From contig BSYQ01000011.1 of assembly GCA_030272585.1 (NCBI GenBank), positions 1,364,001 to 1,428,000 of the forward strand: a stretch of DNA of 64,000 bases. Direction: 5' to 3'. The translations under genes were made by a program, and so were the position numbers. Positions within the stretch are counted from its first letter, which is position 1, and every line of letters starts with the position of its first letter. The notes below the pieces were generated by a model. That model was not told the DNA's origin. It did no database searches and worked only from the letters and a program-made list of their open reading frames with translations. Positions 49,601 through 60,762 of the stretch are shown in pieces. The stretch comes from Bryopsis sp. KO-2023 (taxonomy: Eukaryota; Chlorophyta; Ulvophyceae; Bryopsidales; Bryopsidaceae).

Positions 49601-52307
49601 GCCATCTTCGACTTTGTACACCACCGAATGAGGTAGGCCAAAGCGGTGTCCCGTTTCGTGGATCAGATAATAGAGCTGTGGGTTACACCTCAGGATAAAG
49701 ATGGCAGGGAACTCGTCAGATCCCGATGCCCAGGCCAATTGGCCAGGGTTGTTGTGATGAGGCCAAGGTGACAGAACCTGCAACAAGCATCCATGATTTG
49801 AAAACTTGTTTGTAAGAGAAACTACAAGAAATGCCCAAGCCCATCACCACCAAGGATGCAGGATTCGGTTCAAAAGCAAACCTACCATTGCTTCAAAGAA
49901 TTTTTCCTTGATGTTGTCGATCTTGAGAACGTCGCGGACAAATTCTCTGGCAGGCCCATCGTGGTAAGAAAAAATATTTCTGGAGGAGTCGAGTGGCAAC
50001 TCGATTGTTTCATTTGGGATGGTTACATCCCAGGAAAAAGACGCTCGACCGTAGCTCACTTCCATGATGGCCTCCGCCATCCTATCATACCCCCCAGTGT
50101 TTGTCAGCATCGTCGCAGAGCCCTCCGCGGTGCAAGTGTAGGAACAAGCGGAACCTCTGTTGGACAAGGATAAATATCGCTTAAACCTCTGGGACTAAGG
50201 TCTGTACAGATGCTAAAACAGCATTCAGAGTTACTGAATGATGGATTGATGAAAGAGTTGGGAATTTCAAGTGCATCTCAAAGCACACATATTGAAAGTT
50301 GCTGCTTCTGAAAAGAGGAACTGACCCTGATGTTCCTTGGTAGGGTGAAGTACTGGGCCAGTCGGTGAAATGCGTTGCACACTCTGGACGTGAGACTGTC
50401 AAATTATCCCAGCCGCCCCACGGCAAGCCTTCGTTGATAATAAGCATTCTTTTGTTGTGGCCTAGCATTCTCCAGGCGTGGGTGTAGGAGAGAACCTTTG
50501 GGGACCCGGAGCCAGCAACTCGAGTGTCGTGACACGTCGTAGTCGTCAGTGGACCTTCACGCACAATCAGTTTTTGTGACTGGGATATCTGAATCAAGAA
50601 TAGTGCGATGATGAACGCTACACACCCCAGCGTTACCTGTTACTTCTGGAGCGAGGATCCCATAATCAAAGAGGCGTTCTGCTTCCAGATCGTCGGTATT
50701 CAAGTAGTCCTCACTCCACCTGAATTGACCATCCTTTGCATGTCTGTATATCGAGGAGTCCCGGAATTTCTTAGAGTGGATCGGTCGACCAGATTGAAGT
50801 GCTATTAGCATGCCAGTGTTTCTGCAGCACTTCGCTTCCTGGTTGACATCTCCAATTTTCCGCACAATTATTTCGTGATCCTGTGCAGGTTGGAGGAAGG
50901 AAGCTAGAATCAGACTTCTTATCTCAACTGCCTGCTGAAACGATGCTGGCTATAGCCAGCATAACCCGAAATCAGTATTCGAGAGCGCACAAGCCAATAC
51001 CTTGAAAACAGAGTGCCCCTGCATGTCAGTGGCTTCGATTCTGACAACAAAACGGCCAGGTCTTTGATATTTCGCCCAAGCATGCAGTTCTGTCCCACTT
51101 CCTGGACCGACGGTTTCCTTGACGAAGTCCCCGCACGTTGGCTCATCGCAATGTTCCCCAGGGACTCCAAAAAAGGTCATTCTCAGCTTGATATCATCCC
51201 CATTTCCATCGGATGCAGACGCTGAAACAGTGACCGTGTCGTCGACAAACGTAGACTCTGGGCTTTGCCATGGTTCGCTTATTTCTGGCTCCACATTCTC
51301 TTTTCCGTTTTCATACAGCTCGATGATGGTAGGTATCTCCTCACAGCCCAGGGATTGATTGAAGAAATGCAACTTTTGAATCGTTAACGTCGCCGAAGAA
51401 CCTTGAACAGAGGGATCTCCCAATATGAGCTCCTTCTTTGGTATATTGAATGGAGGATTTTCGGTCAGAACTGTGTAGCCTGAGGCGTCGATATTTGCTC
51501 CAATGTTTCCTGCCTGTCAAGCCAACATGAGTCATTTAGTTCTCTTTTCTTCGAAGGTAAACAAACACACAAATGTTGAATTAAATTGCGGAGGAGACAC
51601 GCCACTCTCCTTTCTTCAAAGAGAAAAACACATCGGGAAAGATTTTTTTGAACATGTGCAAGTCGATACGAACTGCACAAATCTGGGGGCTTACTGGGTT
51701 TCGTTTTGCAGTTTGATCTCCCGTACAGACTTTGAACGCCCCGTCTTGCCTTCGCGAAATAGCGACATCCAACATGCCCTTTCCATCGATGTCCATATTG
51801 TATTCCAAATCATCACCTTTTCCAAAGTCCATCAAGAGCACCCCTGCAAAAAAAAATTCCTTATTCTCTTCAGGAGCGGTTAATAGATATTGAACACTCC
51901 AGTGTGTGTCCAGCCTTCGGTGCACTGCCATCTTGGACAGGTGCACAGGATTGAAGTGAAGTCACAGAGACTGCACTTGATGAAGCCTCCTGTTCACCTT
52001 TTCCGACGTCAATTTTTAGATCAACCCCTTCCAAACGCATAAGAGCTCCGCTCGAAGAGGAATCCAGGAGGCCATCCAGAGTCATGACGAAAGAAAAATC
52101 GATTGCGCTTGTGGGCAGAACGAACGTAGAAAATTTTGCCTGGATGGCATCTTCTCTTCCGCACTCGATTTCGCCATCATCGAACCTATCCCTCGTGAGT
52201 GAAAGGCCCTCTTCAGGCAGCAGGTTGAAAGCATCCACAAGTTTCAGCGTTAAGAAGAATAGGAGGACGGGTGCGATCTTGAAAGCCCAACGTCGATGGT
52301 CGGCCAT
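43621..52307 (-). CDS. M11 metalloprotease with TSP1 repeats, right copy (probably frame-broken at exon 13)
   Basis: Mirror of the left gene, ATG at 52307-52305 and stop at 43621. The signal peptide, zinc site (HETGHRFGLPH, about 49650), LamG-like, TSP1, Cys-rich and TM regions are all recognisable. Around 46390-46440, at the start of exon 13, this copy is 8 bases shorter than the left one, one of them next to the acceptor (GAGAAATTTTC against GAGAGATTTTTC). None of the AG acceptors I tested nearby restores the frame with the exon 12 donor. Reading through from the nearest AG gives a stop within about six codons. That would leave a secreted protease with one TSP1 module and no membrane anchor. 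Exon 1 uses a weaker donor here (GTGAAC for GTAAGG). The upstream domains are little changed, so partial function remains possible. Confidence 0.7.
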
Positions 52308-53420
52308 TTTTCTTCCAGATGAGTCCTGTGGAGACAAAATCGTTGGTTTGAGCTGGACTACTTTGGAGTAGTAAGATCTATCATATCCAGTTTTGTGGAA
52401 GAGTATGCATAAATCCCCGAACCTTTTCGCAGAGACAGAATCAACTTCAGTAAGGACCAGTAAGGACCACATTCCAGAGTCCAGAGTTGAAAGTCGTGCA
52501 CACGATTACTCGTCTATGCCCAGCTCTCAGCAGTTTCAGCTGTTCCATTGAAAATCGCATGGCGGGCTCAAATGTAGTTGAACCCAAGTGTCAAAAAGAA
52601 AACGAAAAAAAGGATGGGCCATGTCCCAAAAGCAGAGGACAAAACGGTCCAACTTCCGGCTAAACCGTCCCAGTTGTTGGCTTGATCGAAAAAGAAAATC
52701 TTCCACATCCCAGCATTTTTGTCACTGCTGGGATGTCTCTGCGAATCTTGATCGAACTATAGATGTATAAAGCAATCACTGCCAAAAACGATCACTGTGA
52801 ATTGCTCTCCATCGTGGTTTTACCAGCGTAACGTTCCCAAGTCCGTCAAAAACGGATAGAAGAATTTGATCGAATTTGGTTTAGGACCAAGAGTATCACC
52901 ACTAGCTGATCACGCATGTCGGCCGCAGGCACCCTGGCTCTGCGCTTTGTTTGCCCTGTCGCAGGGGGCAAAAGGTGCCGAGTTTAGCTAGAAACTTTCT
53001 CGGGCCTCACTTCTTAACCGTCCAGGACGCGTGCACAGAATCTGGCACCGTTGACCCCAGGTATTCACACGGTGGAGGTGTCGAAACCAGGGAAGCAAGA
53101 CCAGACAGAGCGAAAAGTGAATGAACAATACGACTGTGGATGGGCCTTATTAGGAATTGTGTAATTCTTCTCTATTTGGCGCATAGGGAATGATCGTTTT
53201 GTCGGGATAAAACATCGGAGTGCACCTTTTGGTGTATTCAATGGCTGGCCGACCGCTTCTGAAAATAATTTTTAAACGCGGGGCTTTCTCCACGCACATA
53301 CAAGGCGCTGCGGCAGTGCATTGCTGTTTTGTTTCCATACTGGCGCGTTGTTGCGATCCCTTTTCAGGATAACGCTCGCACCGACTCACTTGCAGTCACG
53401 CAAAGAGCAATCCCTAACAG

Positions 53421-54222
53421 TCAACAGGGCCGAATCCCTTGCAGAAAGGGCAACAATAGCTTGTATTTGAAATTCTTTCCAATCGAGGGAGTGGTGTCCG
53501 ATAGGAACCAAGAGACGGCCCCTGGCTCATATTGACAAGAGGCCTCTGTTTGTGCATCCATTGAGTTTTCCGACCATCTGCGTTCGATGTTTTCTGCCAG
53601 TTACATATATTTATCCGAATAGGCCTCCGTGGTTCCATTCCAGATTGCTTACCTGACGACGGGTTTTTCGCTGTCCACGCCTCCTTTCTTTCCCCATCCT
53701 GAGCCTTTTCAATTGATTTCAGAGCCTGTAAAGTTCATATTGAATGTCACAACTACTATGGGAGAGTGTCATTTTCCAGAGAAAACATCAGCCGGCCGAT
53801 AATTGATGCTTGGCACGACACTTACCGGCTGCTGCCACCAGCTTCTCCAGCTTCACAGTCACCCTAAGGATCGTTAACTGCATCAAACATTGAAAAGGGG
53901 ACCGTCAGTTAATGTTGCTTTGCCATTTAAGCACTCGAACAAAAGAAAGAAAAAAAGCTCTCACAGCTGCAAAAGCCTCGTCCTCCGTCCAATCAAAATC
54001 GGGAGTGGACGCTGGGGCAAGGTTTTCCTCCTCGCTGAAGGATATGCTAGGCTCCCGGAAGATTTCCTCCAACTGGTAGCCCTCTTCGGAGAAAAACAGA
54101 ACCTGATTGGTCTGCTCGATCTCTGGCTCGACCTCTGGCGCTCTTTGCACGCTTTCGACCTGGGTGAATTCAGTCTCCTGGGGCGCTCCACAACAGAAAA
54201 GGTTCCTGATCCTCCGCCACAT
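53421..54222 (-). CDS. Unknown 172-residue protein, right copy
   Basis: Mirror of 22447-23248 with the same four-exon layout and ATG at 54222. The first exon protein is identical to the left copy. The last exon differs by three silent and three conservative changes (C-terminus LPFLQGIRPC). The TATA box is at 54265-54272. Family unknown. Confidence 0.55.
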
Positions 54223-54264
54223 GTGGATGCTTTACTGCTTTCGAGTCGAAAGAAGCACCCAGTG

Positions 54265-54272
54265 TTTATATA
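54265..54272 (-). promoter_or_regulatory. TATA box of the right small gene
   Basis: TATATAAA on the minus strand, about 45 bases before the ATG at 54222; mirror of 22397-22404. Confidence 0.55.
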
Positions 54273-54709
54273 GTGGGTGAAAGGACTCCGTTTCCGCAGT
54301 CAGCCGGCGTCAAAGAAACAAAAAGTGGTTGGGAAACATGCAACCGTCTGATACAGGCCCACCAAAAACTAAGTCGATTGGGGGGGATCAACTACAAAGT
54401 ACTCAATGACGTTTCGTTAACAAAACGTAACGTTAAACGCAACGTTGCGTTAGTGGCCGCCTTCTCTTCCCTGCCCGTTCCCGTCCAAGACTCGTTGGCT
54501 TGAACGGCCAACGTATGGATCGAGCGTTTCAATGAACCCTTTATCGAAAGGGTGCATGGAAATATCACCGTCGCCCCCCCTTCGTTCGCGAAAGCCAAAC
54601 ATAAGGGAGGCGGTGCAGGCTCCGCTAACTTCGACGCGAAGTTTTCTTGGGGGATGGGGCCAGTGGTCGCCTCAGTTTTCCTTACAAATAACATCATTTT
54701 CCCTCTGAA

Positions 54710-55474
54710 ATGAACGACGCAAAAAACAAAGCAGTTCAAACAAACAAACAATATTACATGCGTAGAAGCCCAGGCCTCTATTTTTTGGCTGCGCTTCCCA
54801 ATCGCGCTCTGGGGACGGAATTGTCGTCCAATGTCTTCAACGTTTTGCTTCGGTGGCGCTTGGGGATTTCCATATTCGACGAAGGGGTATGTTGTCCTTT
54901 GTGTCATGCGTCGATGGACATTTTTGGGGATCATGCCGTTATGTGTCATGTAGGGGGGGGAGTATTAGCTCGCCACAATGCTGTTCGTGATGCATTGTTT
55001 CATTTTGCAAAAGCCGCTGGGGTTCGCCCCCGTTTGGAGGTTCATGTTGATTCGTCTTTTGCGCGCCCAGCGGATGTTTTCATTCCCACTTGGCATTTTG
55101 GCAAATCATGTGTGATTGATGTCACTGTTTCTCATCCTTTGCAATCACGGAGTTTGATGAGAGCCACTAGAGAAGCTGGGGTTGGTTTGCTTCGCGGTTT
55201 GGATCGAAAACGCGAGGTTGTAACGAAATGTGATGAACTGGGTTTGGATTTTATTTGTTTCGCAGTGGAAACTTTTGGAGGTTTTTCGTCTGATTGTCAA
55301 ACATTGGTTCGTTCTTTATCACGTATGGTTGCTACCCTTCAAACTCTTCCTACGTCGATAGTTGTGGAAAGGGCTTGGCAAAAGCTGTCTCTTTCTTTAC
55401 ACCGTTCGCAAGCTTGTGCTTTGCTTGAACGGTCATCGTTTTTTAGTGATTCGATTTCTTTTGAGAGGGGGTGA
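54710..55474 (+). CDS. C-terminal fragment of a non-LTR retroelement protein: zinc knuckle plus restriction-type endonuclease
   Basis: A 254-residue open frame. It has CPLC...GDHAVMC...RHNAVRD (a CCHC-like finger seen next to endonuclease domains of non-LTR elements) and RPADVFIPTWHFGKSCVIDV, with the D-x(n)-(E/D)xK-like layout of REL endonucleases. No reverse transcriptase precedes it, so this is the truncated 3' part of an element. The first 27 bases belong to the right duplication arm, so the element sits directly on the arm boundary. Confidence 0.65.
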   Translation: MNDAKNKAVQTNKQYYMRRSPGLYFLAALPNRALGTELSSNVFNVLLRWRLGISIFDEGVCCPLCHASMDIFGDHAVMCHVGGGVLARHNAVRDALFHFAKAAGVRPRLEVHVDSSFARPADVFIPTWHFGKSCVIDVTVSHPLQSRSLMRATREAGVGLLRGLDRKREVVTKCDELGLDFICFAVETFGGFSSDCQTLVRSLSRMVATLQTLPTSIVVERAWQKLSLSLHRSQACALLERSSFFSDSISFERG

Positions 55475-56579
55475 TATCGTTTTTCTTTTTTGAATGACAA
55501 TCATTTGTTTGTAGATACGGACTTGTGTAATAAAGCCTCTATTGCAACGACAAAAGTTTCCTAGATAAAGATCATACCAAACCAAAGAATGCCTACTACC
55601 CGGTCGTCATCAAGTGAACCCTAAACCGAAATAAATCAAAAAGAAAACGAGCCACCCGAAGTGTATTTGAATGCCTAAAAAGACGTCTAAGAGAACGAAG
55701 ACAAAACAAATCACCGTATCGTAAATGAATATGACGAAAACGCGGACACACAAAAAGATGGTGAAATTCGTCCTCAAGGACCCCTAAGCTGCAAAAAACG
55801 CATAGCCGTTGATCTCGAGGATATCGATGATCATTTCCTCCATATATACGTAAATCGTGAAGTCCAACCCGAAACCTAGTATAAAATAAGCGCAATTGAC
55901 TATCCGAAATCTGTAACCCCTTACTTCGCGAAAAACCTGGATTTATCAAGACATAAAAACGATTCACCCGCACAGAAGCCCGTTCCAACATCTCAACCCG
56001 AAATCTACGCCTATACCCTTGAGCCCAAAGGCTAACCACAATCATCCCCGAACCATCAAAAGATTCACATGAACCCGAAACTAGAGACACCACGCGATTA
56101 ATCCATGAAGAACGATGTCGATAATTTGATCGCAAAAAAGTCCAAACCCTATGCGCTAAGTGATCAGTTGGCAAAGTAAAAAAACTGTTCCACAACCGTA
56201 TAACCTGTCGTTCCAAATTGAACGACAGCGGTAAACAACCTAGCTCCCCATACAAACAAGGAACTGGAGTTGAAACTGGCAAACGTAAAATATATCTAAG
56301 AAACCGTAACTGAATCAACTCTATCCGACTTCGCTCTTGCTTTGTCAAAAAAGGATACCACATACCTGCCCCGTGATTTATAGTCCCAAGAACAAATTGC
56401 CGAAATAAAGCATAAGCAACTGTCGGAGAAGTAATAGAAGAATCCTTCAAACGCGCAAACAATCACAATCCTAAAGCCTCATCTCCCTTCTTAATCACAT
56501 GATCAATATGGGAAGAAAAAACCGAGCGACCATTAGAGAACCAAATGCCTAAATACTTCACGTCTTCTGAACAAGGAAC

Positions 56580-56587
56580 CCATTGCC
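56580..56587. repeat. Target-site duplication, left copy (CCATTGCC)
   Basis: Identical to 57669-57676; the two copies flank the GATC-rich insertion in the reverse transcriptase. Confidence 0.75.
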
Positions 56588-57079
56588 ATACTATGGACGT
56601 GATCGGAAATGATCGGCCGTCCATTTTCGATGTCAGGACAGGTCGTTTCATTGATCTGACTTGACACGATCTCGTTCCACCTAATTCCAAAAATGATCGG
56701 TTTTTTTTTTTTTTTTTTTTTTTACCGATCATGATCGATGATAGTGATCGTGATCGGCCGATTAAAACCTGATCGATGATCGTGGTCGGCCGATCAAAGC
56801 TTGATCGTAATCGGGATCGGGCTTCCGATTATCGATCTAATCGGTTGCTCCGATCACGATCAAGCGTTGCGACATGCAGACGCCTAATCGGCCGATCAAG
56901 ATCGGTGAAACGCCGATTAATTGGATGTTGATCCGATCACCTCCGACCATGATCGGCCATGGATCAATTGATCGGAATTTAATTTAAGATTCCGATCATG
57001 ATCGGTCCCATGATCAATTGATCGGTCAATTGATCGATCTTACGGAAATGCCCACAAGTCACCACCCGAAGGTGTTTAT

Positions 57080-57160
57080 GAAGGTGTAAGGACTCGAACC
57101 TAAGACCTCACTAACTGGAATCAAGCAAATCAACGCTTAGACCACTCTGAGCCACGGTTA
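57080..57160 (-). other. tRNA-Leu-like module, left arm of the palindrome
   Basis: On the minus strand box A TGGCTCAGAGTGG (57154-57142) and box B GGTTCGAGTCC (57100-57090) are spaced as in a type II tRNA (Leu/Ser). The anticodon arm does not fold cleanly, so it is tRNA-derived rather than a working tRNA. Confidence 0.55.
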
Positions 57161-57239
57161 GAATGTGCTCAGTGTCATTATATACCTGATCACTCAGTCC
57201 GACAAACTGAGGTATATAATAACACGGACGACCTAGTGA

Positions 57240-57318
57240 TCGTGGCACAGAGTGGTCCAAGCGTTGATTTGCTTGATTCTAGTCAGTGAGGTCCTAGGTT
57301 CGAGTCTTTACACCTCCA
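57240..57318 (+). other. tRNA-Leu-like module, right arm of the palindrome
   Basis: Mirror of the left module: box A TGGCACAGAGTGG (57243-57255), box B GGTTCGAGTCT (57297-57307). The two point away from each other. Confidence 0.55.
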
Positions 57319-57668
57319 GAAACACCTTCGGGTGGTGACTTGAGGGCATTTCCGTAAGATCGATCAATTGACCGATCAATTGATCATGGGACCGATCATG
57401 ATCGGAATTAATTGATCATGATACCGATCTGATCGGATAATACGATCACGATCTCGATCAAGCGTCGGACCCCGTCGGCACCTGATCAGCAGTTTTTGAT
57501 CGGCCGACCACGATCAGGCCGATCAAAAACTGCCGATCAGGTTGCCGATCAAAAACTGCCGATCAGGTGGGGCGACCGATCAGATCGGTGATCGACCGAT
57601 CCTGATCGATGATCGGCGATCGACCGATCCTGATCGATGATCGGCGACCGATCAAATCGTGATCGGAT

Positions 57669-57676
57669 CCATTGCC
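57669..57676. repeat. Target-site duplication, right copy (CCATTGCC)
   Basis: Identical to 56580-56587. Confidence 0.75.
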
Positions 57677-58996
57677 CATCAAACATAATCCCATTTAAAT
57701 TAGGATAACAAACGGGAAAAAGTTGAAACTTCAACGGTTGGGGGCGAATTCCCCACTCCTCACCAAACCACTTTAACCGATGTTCCCACCCCAAGATTTG
57801 AGCTACGTTTCGAAAAAAACCAAGAACATCATCCACAAACAAGAGGTGAGAAATCGAAATATCCCCAATAACAGGAGCCTCTCTACCTTGATCCAAGACC
57901 CTTGCAAGAACATCTTGAAACGTATTAAGAAGATGAGGACTAAGAGGGCACCCTTGTCTTATCCCCTTCCGAAGACGAAAAGGATCGGAAGTACCTGCTA
58001 ACGATTCTACCACAGCAGATCCGTGACTCTGGAGAAAATCGAACAATTCAATAAACCCAAGCGGTAAACCTGACCTCCGAAATTCTTCTAATAATTTCGC
58101 ATGAGATACATTATCAAATGCCCCTTCGAGATCAACAAACAAACCTACAAGAGGTTGTTTAGTTCTTCGACTAATGAAAATCATGGCCCAAAAAATAAAT
58201 ATCCAAAAAGAAGAGTTTTGACCCGATCGAAAACCTCCTTGTGATGGATGCCACATAAGTTCTAAAGAAGTGTTCAATCTTCTCAACAAAATATACATAA
58301 AAATTTTATATAACACTGGCATGAGGCAAATCGGCCTATATGTGCCAGGGTCAGCCCTGTCACCCCTCCGTTTCCATATGGGTTTTATTTTTCCTCTCAA
58401 TAATACCACCGGGAAGCGTCGTTCTCGAATACAACGAGAAAAAAAGGATGACAATAAATCACACCACCAGCGTCGAAGCGGCATAAAATTATTTCGCCAC
58501 ACTTTAGGAATCCAACCATCAATACCCGGCGAAGTATTCAAATGCAAAGAAGATATTGCAAAATTCACCTCAAACGCCGTCACCGGACCCATCACATCCA
58601 CATCTCCACTAAATTGTGAGGAAGGAGGTATATCAAAATCATTAGCACTCCCCAAAGGAACACTAGAAAAAAAGTCTTGAAAATATGTAAACCATGTAGA
58701 GACCGCCACAGAGTCACGCAATGGCAAAGAAACAGGCTTGAACCGACGAAAAAACCGACGAGAATCTTCGGAAAAAAGAGAAGACAACTCGCGCCCAATA
58801 TGATGCTGATACTCCCATTTGCGACGAGAAAGAACATTGAAGTACAAATTACGGGCCCGCCGAGCTCGCAAAGAAAAGGGTTCCAACCGCCACAACCGAC
58901 GAAATTAGAACGAAGATCTCGCAAATGAGCATCAAACCATGGGAAAGAACGTCGCCGCTGCTGAAAAGAACATCCCCTCAAAGTAACCCAAGGCAA

Positions 58997-59396
58997 AAAA
59001 GCGTCTTTTTGGTGGGTTCAGTTTGTGTTTTTTTTCCCCTCGGTAAATTCTGAATGTGGTCTCTTTGCAACTTCATCCTAGGTTAATCAGTTGCTTTTTC
59101 AAAAAAAAAAATATTTAGAAAACAGAAACACAGGGCCAGACTGCCCTTAACGCTTCAAGGAAAAAAAAATTAGGTAGGGGAGAAAAACAAAGACAAAAAG
59201 GCCAGTAAAACCATTCAACATTTTCAGGAAAAAACAATGAACACATAGCATCATTTGTGATGCAAAAAAAATCCTGCACACTTTCTTTTCCAAGTATTCA
59301 ACTTGTTTTCTCTTCCTTTTGTTTTGTCGAGCTGATTTGTTTTCCCCCCCTTTACTTTCCTTGCAAATAAACGAAGCTTCGATTTTCCAAAGAGGA
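58997..59396. other. Intergenic stretch, no gene seen
   Basis: AT-rich DNA between the truncated 5' end of the reverse transcriptase and the last exon of the next minus-strand gene. Confidence 0.4.
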
Positions 59397-60762
59397 CCTA
59401 CCCAGCATCTCTTGTTGGACCGACCTTCAGCGCTTTTTCAGCGCTTTTCCATGTCGAAATCATCCCCTTTGAAGTAGCAGGGCAGCGGTTCTTCCTGGAG
59501 GGCTCCTCGACGCTGACCTTCACTTTTTTCAGTCCTTGGGCTGCAAGAATCGTTAAAGAAATTAATGCGCTAACAAATGAAACATAAAAACTGCTGAAAA
59601 CGGAGGAAATGTAAACAAGCGCTTTGGTTTTTTTTTGGAAACGTAAAAAAGAAAAAATTGACCGGTAAATTTAAAGACAAACTGGAAGCAGAGACTGACC
59701 CCCCCCCCCTTCGTTGGCTGAACTGAATATCTTCAAGAAATCAGAGAATAAATGAACTGATTCTTTGTCTCAGGACAGGGTCCTTTGTGAATTTTGACTG
59801 AGTGTTCAGTAACATTGCGATCATTAATTCTTGTGCAAGAAAAACCTCAGGTAAATCCGTTGTTCTCATATTTTCCCCCTCCAGTGCTCCCCCCCCCCGC
59901 CCCCCTCCCCCCTCCCCCCCCAAAAAAACTGACACAACACAACTGAAAAAGACAAACTACGATAATTCTCTTCTTCCCCAAAGGTATTGGAACTTACATA
60001 GGACCTCTTCTTCGTCCTCATCAAGTCTTCGTTGATGGGGGAAAGCGACCTCCTCTTGCGAATCAAGGTCGGGGGGTTTTCATTGGAGAGCGCGGAATGT
60101 TTTCGGGGGTGCGATAACAAGCATCTTCTTCGCTTGGTTGGTTCAGTATGCTGTCTCGTTCTCTGTTTTCCAAAAAAAAAAGGGTTAGAAAAAAGAAACG
60201 CACAAGAAAAGACTGAATATCTATTGGAGCAGCAAAGGAGGTGGAGCAGGGGATGTGGGCAAACAAACTTCAAATCAAATTTCTACAAATGGTTCAGAGA
60301 TTCAGGGCCTGTCTCACAATAAAATCCATTTCCCCCCCCCCCCCTTTATTTTCGTGCTTATTTTGGTGTTTTATTATTTCTCGAGTTTCACCAAGATAAA
60401 GCATTTAAATCGGTAAGAAAACAGGTCGATGCTGTTCAACACTTTTCTGCCCAACCAAGACTTCATCAGTGATGCAACTGTTTTCCTCTCGGCTAAGGGT
60501 ATCGGATGTGACATAAAAGTTTTCTGGGATCTCTTCAATCAAACACTCCTTCCATTATTTTCCCCTTTTTTTAAAAAAAACAGACTGGGAGAAAAAAACA
60601 GGTTGTCTGATATCAAAAACCAAAAAGAACAAAAAACGGTGCAGTGACAGCGAATCAAACGAAATAGACCAAGCATTCATTGGGCATGACTTACGGAGTC
60701 TCCAACGCTTCCTCCCCCCTTGGAGATACAGGCATTTGTGTCAGACAAAACTCCTCCTCCAT
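59397..60762 (-). CDS. Possible multi-exon gene of unknown function (exon joins unresolved)
   Basis: Three exon-like pieces on the minus strand. The first, 60762-60695, starts with ATG (MEEEFCLTQMPVSPRGEE) and ends at a good GTAAGT donor. The middle, about 60162-59997, is basic and Ser/Pro-rich and ends at GTAAGT. The last, about 59532-59397, follows a TTGCAG acceptor and ends in TAG (LKKVKVSVEEPSRKNRC, then STWKSAEKALKVG). A further piece may lie near 60420-60525. Phases do not join simply, so exon edges or reading frames are not settled. The composition hints at a nuclear or cytoskeletal protein, nothing more. Confidence 0.35.

Larger units (their letters stand above)
43192..54736 (-). repeat. 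Right arm of the large inverted duplication
   Basis: Reverse complement of 21916-33365, about 11.5 kb. It differs by scattered substitutions and small indels. The intron between protease exons 11 and 12 is about 100 bp longer here (46833-47234 against 29435-29736 on the left). The outer edge falls at about 54736, inside the start of a retroelement reading frame. Confidence 0.95.
56588..57668. mobile_element. GATC-saturated palindromic element inserted in a reverse transcriptase
   Basis: A 1,081-bp insert between 8-bp direct repeats CCATTGCC. By hand count it holds about 64 GATC sites where about four are expected by chance. The core (about 56970-57440) is a long inverted repeat centred near 57205, each arm carrying a tRNA-Leu-like module. 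A 23-base poly-T run lies at 56701-56723. Terminal inverted repeats are weak, and there is no coding capacity. Removing the insert and one repeat restores the spacing of the RT to that of the sister element at 63.2 kb (22 residues from the conserved Asn to YLG in both). Confidence 0.8.
55596..58996 (-). pseudogene. LINE-type reverse transcriptase, copy 1 (5' truncated, interrupted)
   Basis: Reads from about 58996 to 55596. An early frame change near 58900 separates the first 30 residues from the rest. The RT domain has TYRPICLMPVLYKIF, SQGGFRSG, LFVDLEGAFDNVSHAKL, IRQGCPLSP and HLLFVDDV (the usual FADD box is FVDD here). A C-terminal CVFCSLGVLEDEFHHLFVC finger closes it. The frame is cut after MFDGQW by an insertion (56588-57668) and resumes with PCSEDVKYLGIWFSNG. 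One in-frame TGA lies at about 56462. No endonuclease domain precedes it. The family is the same as the RT at 62580-64000. Confidence 0.85.
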
